This document shows, piece after piece, positions 9,672 to 16,589 of a stretch of 33,774 nucleotides of DNA. The notes under the pieces are model-generated. The model ran no database searches, was not told the origin of the DNA, and worked only from the letters and a program-made list of their open reading frames with translations. The translations under genes were made by a program, and so were the position numbers. Source of the stretch: Nitrospirota bacterium (GTDB taxonomy: Bacteria; Nitrospirota; Thermodesulfovibrionia; Thermodesulfovibrionales; JdFR-85); the NCBI GenBank assembly GCA_015492515.1, contig WGEZ01000101.1, positions 1 to 33,774 on the forward strand, written 5' to 3'. Within the stretch, counting starts at the first letter, position 1; each line of letters starts with the position of its first letter.

Positions 9672-9706
9672 GCTCTCTCCGTTGCTCTCCAAGCCCCGGC
9701 AGGGAC

Positions 9707-11437
9707 TCAGAAGTCCCGGCTCCTCGGGGGCCTTTCAGCGCCCCTTCCGGCCACGAGTATGTTGTTCATCCAGGTGTCGTCCCTGGGGATGAACCAGTAG
9801 GAGAGGGCCTTCTCGGCGATGGCCTTGAAGACCGGGGCTGCGACTTCTCCTCCGTAATAACCCCCCTTCGGTTTCCATAGAACTACTATAATAACAAAAA
9901 AAGGGTCGTCGGCGGGGACGAACCCGACGAAGGAGCTGACGAAGTCCTCATGGGAATACCTGCCGGTGACGGGGTCGACCATCTGGGAGGTCCCCGTCTT
10001 GCCGGCGACCCTGTTGCCGTCGATGGCGGCCAGCGGAGCCGTGCCGTCCTCCTCGGTGACGGAGACGAGGGTCTCACGGAGAAGCTCCGCCGTCCTTTCA
10101 GAGATGATCCTCTCCCTCTCGGGGATGCCCTTCTTCCAGAGCACCCTCCCCTCGGGGGAGATGATCCTGGAGACCACGTGGGGTCTCACAAGGTAGCCGC
10201 CGTTGGCGACCGCGGAGTAGGCCCTCAGCACCTGCACGGAGGTGGCCATCACCTCATGCCCTATCGCAGCCGCTCCGATGGTGGTGCCCGACCACTCTTC
10301 AGGGGGCTTCACGAGCCCTGCCGCCTCACCCGTGAGGTCGATGCCCGTCTTCTCTCCGAAGCCGAACCTCCTCATGTAGGTGTAGAACCTCTCCGGCCCG
10401 AGCATCAGGGCCAGCTTGACGGCGCCGACGTTCGAGGACTTCTGGACGACCTCCTTCAGGGTGAGTACCTCGTGCCTTTTTGGATCCCTTATCTTTATGC
10501 CTCCCACCTCTATCCTGCCCTCGGAGCAGTCGAACCTGGTGTTGAGTGTGGCCAGACCGTCCTCGAGGACCCCGGCGGCCGCGACTATCTTGAAGGTCGA
10601 CCCGGGCTCGTAGAGGTCGGTGACGGCCCTGTTCCTCCGGAAGGCCGGACTGTAGCTGCCGGGTCTGTTCGGGTCGAAGGTCGGTCTGTTCGTGAGGGCG
10701 AGTATCTCCCCGGTGTAGGGGTCCATCATCACGGCGGTGGCTGCCGAAGGCCTCCACTGCCGGACGGCCTTCTCCAGCTCCGATTCGACGATGTACTGCA
10801 GACCTTCGTCGATGGTGAGCACGATGCTGTCGCCCCGCTCTTCGTAGTCACCGCCCCTGTAGAGGATCCTGCCCCTGGCGTCCCTCGTCAAGTACACCCT
10901 GCCGCCGTCTGCCGAGAGGAACTCCTCGTACCTCATCTCCACACCCTCGAGGCCGCGGTTGTCTATGTCCACGAACCCGAGGACGTGAGAGGCGAGATAA
11001 CCCTTCGGATAGAACCTCTCGGAGTCCGGGAGGAGCCCGATGCCCTTCAGGTTCAGTTTCAGCACCGACGCCGCCTCCTCGGGCGAGACCTTCCTGGCGA
11101 GCCAGACGAATCGTCTCTCCTCCTTCAGCTTCCTCATGATGGCGGTCCTGCTGGCCTTGATGGCGCTGCCGAGGGTGGCGGCCACCTTCTCCGGTGAGTC
11201 CACCATGGAGGGGTCGCCGTACAGGGAGGGGCGTTCGAGGTTGAGGGCGAGCTCCTTCCCCCTCCTGTCGTAGATGTTGCCCCTTCTGACCAGTATCTGC
11301 TGGTTCTTGGTATGCTGCAGCGTGGCGAGCCTCAACAGCTTCTGGTGGTCAAGGAGCATGAGGTCGGCGAGGCGGACGAAGACGATCACGAACCCCGTGG
11401 TGATCACCACGACTACGATAAGCGGTCGAATCCTCAT
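9707..11437 (-). CDS. ftsI: Division-specific transpeptidase FtsI (class B penicillin-binding protein 3)
   Basis: FtsI cross-links septal peptidoglycan in the periplasm as partner of FtsW. The 576-residue product starts with a short basic stretch and one membrane helix (about residues 5-25). An N-terminal pedestal domain (RRGNIYDRRGKELA) and the transpeptidase domain follow. All three catalytic motifs are present: Ser280-Thr-Phe-Lys283, Ser334-Ser-Asn336 and Lys480-Thr-Gly482. There is no PASTA domain. ATG 11437 is preceded by a GGGGGGAG site at suitable distance. The gene is 38 bases downstream of ftsL and 35 bases upstream of murE-murF. Bases 9876-9902 inside it are strikingly AT-rich compared with the surroundings. 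Confidence 0.96.
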   Translation of the reverse strand: MRIRPLIVVVVITTGFVIVFVRLADLMLLDHQKLLRLATLQHTKNQQILVRRGNIYDRRGKELALNLERPSLYGDPSMVDSPEKVAATLGSAIKASRTAIMRKLKEERRFVWLARKVSPEEAASVLKLNLKGIGLLPDSERFYPKGYLASHVLGFVDIDNRGLEGVEMRYEEFLSADGGRVYLTRDARGRILYRGGDYEERGDSIVLTIDEGLQYIVESELEKAVRQWRPSAATAVMMDPYTGEILALTNRPTFDPNRPGSYSPAFRRNRAVTDLYEPGSTFKIVAAAGVLEDGLATLNTRFDCSEGRIEVGGIKIRDPKRHEVLTLKEVVQKSSNVGAVKLALMLGPERFYTYMRRFGFGEKTGIDLTGEAAGLVKPPEEWSGTTIGAAAIGHEVMATSVQVLRAYSAVANGGYLVRPHVVSRIISPEGRVLWKKGIPERERIISERTAELLRETLVSVTEEDGTAPLAAIDGNRVAGKTGTSQMVDPVTGRYSHEDFVSSFVGFVPADDPFFVIIVVLWKPKGGYYGGEVAAPVFKAIAEKALSYWFIPRDDTWMNNILVAGRGAERPPRSRDF

Positions 11438-11475
11438 CCTCCAACTCCCCCCTTTATCTCTTCGATCAGGTGAAT

Positions 11476-11820
11476 CTACTTTTCAAATCTGTCCCTTCCT
11501 TCTAAGCCGGTCGTACGCGGCATCGGCGGAGAACCGGATTTGACAAAGAAGACCCTTCTCCTGTCGGGATAGACGAACCCCATCTTGCTGACCGCGATAC
11601 GTTCGATCTTCTTCATCGAGGCCATGCTGGCCTTTCGGGCGATCAGCTCCCTCTGCTCCTTTATCAGCTCTGCCCTCAGGATCTGCAGGTGTCCCAGCTC
11701 GTACTCGAGGGCGACGAAGCTGCTCCTCAGCCAGATGATGGAGAAGACCAGTGCGACGGGTATGACGAAGAGGACGGGTTTCAACACCCTGGACAGGCCT
11801 CTCCTCCTTCTGCTGATCAT
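11476..11820 (-). CDS. ftsL: Cell division protein FtsL
   Basis: This is a 114-residue bitopic membrane protein between rsmH and ftsI, the standard ftsL position. It has a basic cytoplasmic N-terminus (ISRRRRGLSR), one hydrophobic segment (about 14-32) and then a heptad-like region rich in Leu, Glu and Lys up to about residue 80, as expected for the FtsL/FtsB coiled coil. In the family it joins FtsB and FtsQ to activate FtsWI at the septum. The sequence itself is poorly conserved, so the call rests on size, topology and position. The ATG overlaps the rsmH stop by four bases. Confidence 0.85.
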   Translation of the reverse strand: MISRRRRGLSRVLKPVLFVIPVALVFSIIWLRSSFVALEYELGHLQILRAELIKEQRELIARKASMASMKKIERIAVSKMGFVYPDRRRVFFVKSGSPPMPRTTGLEGRDRFEK

Positions 11821-12689
11821 ACCTTCTCCGCTCCCCTCAACTTGGCGCTCCTTGAGGAGGGGTTCCTCCTCAGCTCCTCTCTGCCCGGTACGACGGGTTT
11901 CTTGTTGAGCCTCCTGAGACGTCCCTGCTTCTCGGCTTCGATGAAGTACCTCTTCACTATCCTGTCCTCGAGGGAGTGATAGCTTATCACGCAGAGACGG
12001 CCTCCTATCTTCAGTATCCCCGTGGCGTTCCTCAGCCCTGCCGAGAGCTCCTCGAGTTCGTTGTTCACGGCGATCCTCAGGGCCTGGAAGGTCCTGGTCG
12101 CCGGGTGGATCCTCCCCCTCCTCCTGCAGACCCTCTCCAGGAGGGACGAAAGCTGCAGACAGGTCTCGATCCTCGCCTTCCTCCTCTCCGTCACGATGGC
12201 CCTTGCGATCCTGGCGGCCTTCCTCTCCTCACCGTACTCTCTGAGTATCCTCTCGATCTCCCTCTCGCTCCAGGTGTTCACGATATCCCCTGCCGTGAGG
12301 GGGAGGCTCCGGTCCATCCTCATATCGAGGGGTGCCCTCGAGTAGAGGCTGAACCCCCTCTCCTCGTCCTTTATCTGGATCATCGAGATGCCCAGATCCA
12401 TGATCACCCCCTCGACATCGCGGTAACCGAGGGACCGTACCTTCTCGGCCATCTCGGAGAAGCGCCCCTGCTGGAAGATGACGCGCCGGTCCTCTATCTG
12501 CCTCCGTGCCCTCTTCAGGGCCTCCTCGTCCCTGTCCATGGCGATCACCACACCCCCTTCATCGAGCCTCTTGAGGAGCTCCCTCGTGTGGCCCCCTCCG
12601 CCGAGCGTGGCGTCCACGTAACGACCGTCACTGACGGGATCGAGCATCTCCATCACCTCTGTGGTGAGTACAGGCGTATGCACCGTCAT
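11817..12689 (-). CDS. rsmH: 16S rRNA (cytosine-1402 N4) methyltransferase RsmH (MraW)
   Basis: RsmH is the SAM-dependent enzyme that methylates N4 of C1402 in 16S rRNA, near the ribosomal P site. It is normally the second gene of dcw clusters, as here. The 290-residue product begins HTPVLTTEVMEML and carries the SAM-binding loop DATLGGGGHTRELL and the C-terminal signature SYHSLEDRIVKRYF. The start ATG is 13 bases after the mraZ stop. The stop overlaps the ftsL start (ATGA). It is slightly shorter than E. coli RsmH (313), but all recognisable motifs are present. Confidence 0.96.
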   Translation of the reverse strand: MTVHTPVLTTEVMEMLDPVSDGRYVDATLGGGGHTRELLKRLDEGGVVIAMDRDEEALKRARRQIEDRRVIFQQGRFSEMAEKVRSLGYRDVEGVIMDLGISMIQIKDEERGFSLYSRAPLDMRMDRSLPLTAGDIVNTWSEREIERILREYGEERKAARIARAIVTERRKARIETCLQLSSLLERVCRRRGRIHPATRTFQALRIAVNNELEELSAGLRNATGILKIGGRLCVISYHSLEDRIVKRYFIEAEKQGRLRRLNKKPVVPGREELRRNPSSRSAKLRGAEKV

Positions 12690-12702
12690 TCATCACCGTC
12701 TT

Positions 12703-13161
12703 CTAAATCCCGTATGATGCGAGCTCAGCCTTGAAGGCCTTGCTGTCCACCTTTGTGGGATCAACGACCTCATCCCATCTCTCCCTCTTCCAGATCTCTA
12801 TCTTGTCTATCAGACCGACGATCACCACCTCCCCCTCCCCGTCTATACCGGCGTCCACCCTGTGGGGGGCGGGGATCAGGATTCTACCGTGACCGTCCAG
12901 CCCGCACTCCTGTGCAGAGGCGATCACCCGCCTCCTGATGAATGCGGCGGCATCGCTGATCGTGGGGAGGGCCCTCACCTTCTCCTCGAACCTCAGCCAC
13001 TCCTCAAGGGGATAGAGGTGGAGGCAGGGGTCGAAGGGCGCCGTGGTGATGTAGAACCTTGTGCTGTAGCTCTCCTCGATGACCGCCCTCAACTCCTTGG
13101 GGATCACCACCCTCCCCTTGTCGTCGACCCTGTTGTAGTGCTTGCCACTGAAACCGGGCAC
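12703..13161 (-). CDS. mraZ: Transcriptional regulator MraZ
   Basis: MraZ is the AbrB-like DNA-binding regulator at the head of dcw clusters. It binds repeats in its own promoter. Two SpoVT/AbrB half-domains are visible, centred on DDKGRVVIPKELR and LDGHGRILIPAPHR. I prefer the GTG at 13161, which gives the usual family N-terminus (PGFSGKHYNRVDDKGR) and 152 residues. The more distal GTG at 13173 lies inside the third MraZ box and would add four residues of no known role. A GGGG stretch just upstream of 13161 may serve as a weak ribosome site. It is the first gene of the dcw transcript and 135 bases from gspN. Confidence 0.94.
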   Translation of the reverse strand: MPGFSGKHYNRVDDKGRVVIPKELRAVIEESYSTRFYITTAPFDPCLHLYPLEEWLRFEEKVRALPTISDAAAFIRRRVIASAQECGLDGHGRILIPAPHRVDAGIDGEGEVVIVGLIDKIEIWKRERWDEVVDPTKVDSKAFKAELASYGI

Positions 13162-13168
13162 AGCGCAC

Positions 13169-13193
13169 CCCACTTTTTACCACAATTTACCAC
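13169..13193 (-). promoter_or_regulatory. MraZ operator: three GTGGK direct repeats
   Basis: Three direct repeats, GTGGT, GTGGT and GTGGG, stand five bases apart (starts at 13193, 13183 and 13173 on the minus strand), with A/T-rich spacers. This is the arrangement described for MraZ binding sites (GTGG-type repeats with 5-nt spacing) in other bacteria. They follow the -10 element directly, so bound MraZ would cover the transcription start and repress its own cluster. Confidence 0.8.
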
Positions 13194-13195
13194 AT

Positions 13196-13224
13196 ACTTT
13201 ACAGAAAAAAGTCTCACTTGTCAA
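13196..13224 (-). promoter_or_regulatory. Sigma70-type promoter of mraZ/dcw cluster
   Basis: On the minus strand TTGACA (13224-13219) is separated by 17 bases from TAAAGT (13201-13196). The -35 is a perfect consensus match and the -10 has four of six consensus bases at the optimal spacing. Transcription would start a few bases downstream, inside the MraZ boxes, about 30 bases before the mraZ GTG. This is the only convincing promoter found for the long dcw gene run. Confidence 0.8.
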
Positions 13225-13226
13225 GC

Positions 13227-13238
13227 AAAAAGTGGGGT
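13227..13238 (+). repeat. Inverted fourth MraZ-like box upstream of the -35 element
   Basis: The 12 bases AAAAAGTGGGGT on the plus strand recur exactly on the minus strand at 13178-13167, which contains the third MraZ box. The two copies form an inverted repeat enclosing the whole promoter. Whether MraZ binds this outer copy is inference. Confidence 0.6.
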
Positions 13239-13296
13239 TTCACCTCAGCTTCCTGTATGTTGCGGTTATGATGGATGGCAAACACAATATATTGCG

Positions 13297-14082
13297 TTAA
13301 AGGATCTCCTTCATCCTCCCCTTCAGTGGGATGACGTAGTATCCGGGGGTCTTCCTGTAGGGCTGGAGCACCTTCAGTATCCCCTCGGGGAATCCAGGTT
13401 CGGGCATGATCTCGAGTGTGCCCTCGAAGTATCCCCCCGAGAGCCTGCCCTTCAGCCTGCTGTAGGCCAGCTCCCCCTCGAGGCTCAATGCATCGATCCG
13501 GACCTCCTCGCCCTTCAGGGTGAGGGAGCCCTTCAGCCTCTCGAAGAGCCTCAGCGGTACATAGAGGGTGTCGGTGATCAGGTTTTCGGCGACCAGGTCG
13601 TCGATCTCCAGATAGACCCTCCCGTTGCCGTCGCGGACCTCTCCGTTCATCGTGAGAACCCCCCCGGCCTTGATGGGGAGGGTCTTCACCGCACCGAGGC
13701 CCTCGATCCTTGCCGAGCGGACCTCGAACGAGCTGGAAAGGCCCTCCCTGCTGAGGAGGACCCGGCCGGTGAGCCGCCCATCCGAGAGCTCCCCATCGAA
13801 GGAGAGGTCCCCTTTCAGCAGGAGGAGGCTTACGGGATCGAGCCTTGCGTTGAGGTCGTTTATGATCAGGACCTCGTAGCCCCTCCTCTTCACCCTCACC
13901 TCCTTCACCCTCAGGCCGAGGAGGGGGGTCTTGCCGAGACCGACGAGCTCGACACTGAACCCGGCGTCGCTGAAGAGCCTTTCCGCCGTCTCAACGAGCC
14001 AGCCGTCGGGTATCCCCACGTACCAGACGCCTATGATTAGGCAGAAGACGACGACCAGAAGGATTATGATCCTCTTGACCAT
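13297..14082 (-). CDS. gspN: Type II secretion system protein GspN (AsmA-like)
   Basis: This 261-residue protein has one N-terminal membrane helix (about 4-22) followed by a largely beta-strand periplasmic region. The pattern of short strands (LIINDLNARLDPVSLLL, LSFDGELSDGRLTGRV) is that of the GspN/AsmA-like proteins found at the end of type II secretion operons, especially in delta-proteobacteria-like lineages. GspN is an accessory inner-membrane component of uncertain mechanism. It follows gspM by 10 bases and is the last gene before the mraZ promoter. The call rests on topology, strand pattern and the gspK-L-M context. A general AsmA-family role is the alternative. Confidence 0.8.
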   Translation of the reverse strand: MVKRIIILLVVVFCLIIGVWYVGIPDGWLVETAERLFSDAGFSVELVGLGKTPLLGLRVKEVRVKRRGYEVLIINDLNARLDPVSLLLLKGDLSFDGELSDGRLTGRVLLSREGLSSSFEVRSARIEGLGAVKTLPIKAGGVLTMNGEVRDGNGRVYLEIDDLVAENLITDTLYVPLRLFERLKGSLTLKGEEVRIDALSLEGELAYSRLKGRLSGGYFEGTLEIMPEPGFPEGILKVLQPYRKTPGYYVIPLKGRMKEIL

Positions 14083-14092
14083 TATCTCGACC

Positions 14093-14617
14093 TCACCTGA
14101 TCGGACGCCTGTCCCTCGCCTTGAGCACGGCCACCTCGAAGGTGACGTTCAGCCTCTCGGGTCGGGAGAAGTCCTTCTTCATCGTCAAAGACCTCAGGAT
14201 GAATCCCTCCTGTCCCCTCTCGACGGCGTAGAGGAGGTTTACGGCCTCGTTCAAGGTGAGCCGCTCCATCTTCACCTCCGCGCCCTCGACCAGGTACTTG
14301 CCGGCCTCCTTCTGGACGGTCGGTCTGATGCTGGAGAGCCTCTCCTTGAGGTGTAGTCCGTCGAGGACCTCTTCCAGGACGACGGAGACCTCCTCTTCTT
14401 TCAGGAAGACCCTCTTCCTGTAGGCCTCCATCTCCGAATCGGCCTCCTCGTACCCCTTCATAAGCTCCTGCATCTCCGAGAGCTGCCGCCTCAGGTGGGA
14501 GGCCCTCCGCTCCTCGCCCGTCACCTTGACGTACAGGGCCAGGGCGAGCAGGAGGGGCAGCAGGACGATCGCCGGAGTCCTCGGATCCATCTTGAGCTTC
14601 CTCACTCCTCGTCTCAT
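14093..14617 (-). CDS. gspM: Type II secretion system protein GspM
   Basis: This 174-residue bitopic protein has a basic N-terminus, one membrane helix (about 15-33), a charged coiled-coil segment (about 38-70) and a compact C-terminal periplasmic domain. That is the GspM/PilO-like architecture. In the secretion platform GspM pairs with GspL and links the ATPase GspE to the pseudopilus. ATG 14617 overlaps the gspL stop as ATGA. A second in-frame ATG nine codons later is possible. Sequence conservation in this family is low, so context carries much of the weight. Confidence 0.8.
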   Translation of the reverse strand: MRRGVRKLKMDPRTPAIVLLPLLLALALYVKVTGEERRASHLRRQLSEMQELMKGYEEADSEMEAYRKRVFLKEEEVSVVLEEVLDGLHLKERLSSIRPTVQKEAGKYLVEGAEVKMERLTLNEAVNLLYAVERGQEGFILRSLTMKKDFSRPERLNVTFEVAVLKARDRRPIR

Positions 14618-15651
14618 CTTTCGGGCCCTTCCGCCGTTATCGAGAAGGCGAGCCTTCCGCTGACGGTCTTCCTGGACTCTGCAAGCTCCACGCCCCTGAA
14701 CCCCTTCTTGAGGGAGCTGATCAGGGACTGGACGTCCTTGAGGCTCCCCGCCTCTCCCTTCAGCAGTACGAGTCCGGGGTTGACGGTCAGCTCCTCGAGC
14801 ACCACCCCGTCGACCCACCTCTCGCTGAAGAGGGAGAGCATGTCCAGGGCCCTGACACCCCTGATCCCTTCGAGCTCCTCCCGCAGTTGTTTGATATTCG
14901 CCCTCAGCTGGTAGAGGGGGTCCACGACCCTTGTCCCCTCGCCGAAGGCGTCCCTGTAGAGGGCCTGCATGGAGGCGGCCGTAGTGGCCGCCTCCTTCCT
15001 GTAGCCGAGCCACTGAAGGAGGAGCCCCAGGGAGACCAGCAGGAGTGCAAGGGCTGTGAGCCGGGAGAGCCTCCTGAGCAGCCTCTCCTTCTCCTGGGAA
15101 TGCCTGGTGAAGGAGAGGTCGTCCTGACGGAGGTTTATCGTGGGCCCTTCCAGTTCTTCCAGGACCAGCGCCCTGATCTCCTCTTCGGAGAGCTTCACAC
15201 CTCCGGTCAGCGCCTCTGTGCTGAACTCCTTCCTCACCCTGGCGAGCTCCAGGGAGGTCACCACCTCCGGGTCGATCCCTCTTGCCCTGAGGGGCTCCAT
15301 GATACCCCTCAGCCTCTCCTTCTTCATGTAGGGGACGAGTACCACGAAGGAGTTCTCTTCTTCGGAGATGACGAGGGGGTCGAAGACTATCTCATCGACG
15401 CTCACCACGAGCCCCTGGAGTTCATAGGGTATCGTCTCCCTCAGCTTCTCCCTGCTGGAGAAGGGCATCCTGAGGAGGCGGAAGTCGAGGTGGCGGAGGG
15501 GGAGGCTCAGGTAGAATGAATCGAAGGCGGATGTCTGCAGGTGGTCGGCGCCGTCCAGGCCCTCCTCCCCCTCGATGCTGAACCCGCCGCTCCGCTCCTT
15601 TATTCTGAGGAGCCTGAGGGAGTCTTCCTCGAGCAACAGAAATCCGGTCAT
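14614..15651 (-). CDS. gspL: Type II secretion system protein GspL
   Basis: This 345-residue protein has a cytoplasmic actin-like domain of the PilM type in the N-terminal half (SLPLRHLDFRLLRMPF, IPYELQGLVVSVDEIVFDP). A single membrane helix follows at about 195-212 (LTALALLLVSLGLLLQWLG). The C-terminal periplasmic part is a coiled coil plus a ferredoxin-like domain, as in PilN. This is the standard GspL plan. GspL recruits the ATPase GspE and binds GspM. The ATG directly follows the gspK stop (TGAATG), and the stop overlaps gspM. Confidence 0.88.
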   Translation of the reverse strand: MTGFLLLEEDSLRLLRIKERSGGFSIEGEEGLDGADHLQTSAFDSFYLSLPLRHLDFRLLRMPFSSREKLRETIPYELQGLVVSVDEIVFDPLVISEEENSFVVLVPYMKKERLRGIMEPLRARGIDPEVVTSLELARVRKEFSTEALTGGVKLSEEEIRALVLEELEGPTINLRQDDLSFTRHSQEKERLLRRLSRLTALALLLVSLGLLLQWLGYRKEAATTAASMQALYRDAFGEGTRVVDPLYQLRANIKQLREELEGIRGVRALDMLSLFSERWVDGVVLEELTVNPGLVLLKGEAGSLKDVQSLISSLKKGFRGVELAESRKTVSGRLAFSITAEGPER

Positions 15652-16560
15652 TCAGTAATCCCTGTAATAGAGCACCTTCGACGTCGTCATATCGATAACC
15701 GCCTCGGCCGTCCGGGTTATCCCCCTGACGGAGGCCGTCGCCCTGATCCTGTAGAAGCCGCTCTTCGTGACGTACATCCCGGAGACCTCGGCCACTATAT
15801 CGCTGAACCCGGGTACCCTGGCCAGATCACCGGGTCTTTCAAAGGGTGCCCTCTCCCTGTAGGTGATCACGTTCCCGGCGACGGTCTCGTCTATCCTGTC
15901 GGAGAGGGCCATTATGAGTGTTTCATCAGCGGTGTTGATGTTGATCCTGCCGCCGCTGTCACCGAAGACGGTTACGTAGGGCTCGATGGCCCTGAAGGTC
16001 TCCTCGTCGACGCCCTTAACGTACCTCAATTCGGCCGTAGTATACATCGGTGCGTTCTTGGCCCCCGCCTCCGACCCGGCCCTCCTGGGCTCGCTGTCGG
16101 GATCGATCCAGTCCGCAATATAGTATACCAGGTTTTCGTCCCTGCCATTAAGCCTGAGCAGCCTCTGGAGGGTCCGCAGCGCCCGCACGTTGTCGTTCCC
16201 GTTGGCGTAGATGATGCTGTTTATGTTGAACCTGCTCTGTTCGTCGATTATCTCGACGGTCAGGGCGTCATCCGTATCCAGGAGCGGCACGGGGATCAAC
16301 ACCCGTTCGGGATAGGTGTACCCCCTGGAGCCGATCGCCTCCTTCAGCAGCCCCTGCGCGACCTCGATGCCTGAGTCTGCGAGCTGAGAGAGCCTCCTGC
16401 CCTCTGACCAGTTGTAGAGGCTGGATGTCGTGGTATAGACGTCGTAGGAGAACTCGACGACCACGGCGACAAGGAGGGCGAGGACCAGGAGCACCAGGAC
16501 CAGGACCACCCCCCTTCTGTCGGACAACAGAGCCGTTCTGAATCGCCTCTTACCGCTCAC
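15652..16560 (-). CDS. gspK: Type II secretion minor pseudopilin GspK
   Basis: GspK caps the tip of the pseudopilus. The 302-residue product starts with a basic leader ending RRG (about residues 15-17) and a hydrophobic helix VVLVLVLLVLALLVAVVV. The prepilin peptidase site would be after Gly17. The fifth mature residue is not Glu, which is the known exception for GspK among pseudopilins. The large domain with ADWIDPDSEPRRAGSE, NAPMYTTAELRYVKG and GRININTADETL matches the inserted helix-hairpin-helix-like region of GspK. No gspG-J genes are nearby. It lies 29 bases after the endonuclease Q-like gene. Confidence 0.93.
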   Translation of the reverse strand: MSGKRRFRTALLSDRRGVVLVLVLLVLALLVAVVVEFSYDVYTTTSSLYNWSEGRRLSQLADSGIEVAQGLLKEAIGSRGYTYPERVLIPVPLLDTDDALTVEIIDEQSRFNINSIIYANGNDNVRALRTLQRLLRLNGRDENLVYYIADWIDPDSEPRRAGSEAGAKNAPMYTTAELRYVKGVDEETFRAIEPYVTVFGDSGGRININTADETLIMALSDRIDETVAGNVITYRERAPFERPGDLARVPGFSDIVAEVSGMYVTKSGFYRIRATASVRGITRTAEAVIDMTTSKVLYYRDY

Positions 16561-16589
16561 CGTGCATAACGGGGACCTTCGGTCCGCTC

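Noticed and set aside
9950-11197. Open frame of 415 codons on the plus strand
   Set aside because: Antisense shadow of ftsI with no recognisable domain and no ribosome site.
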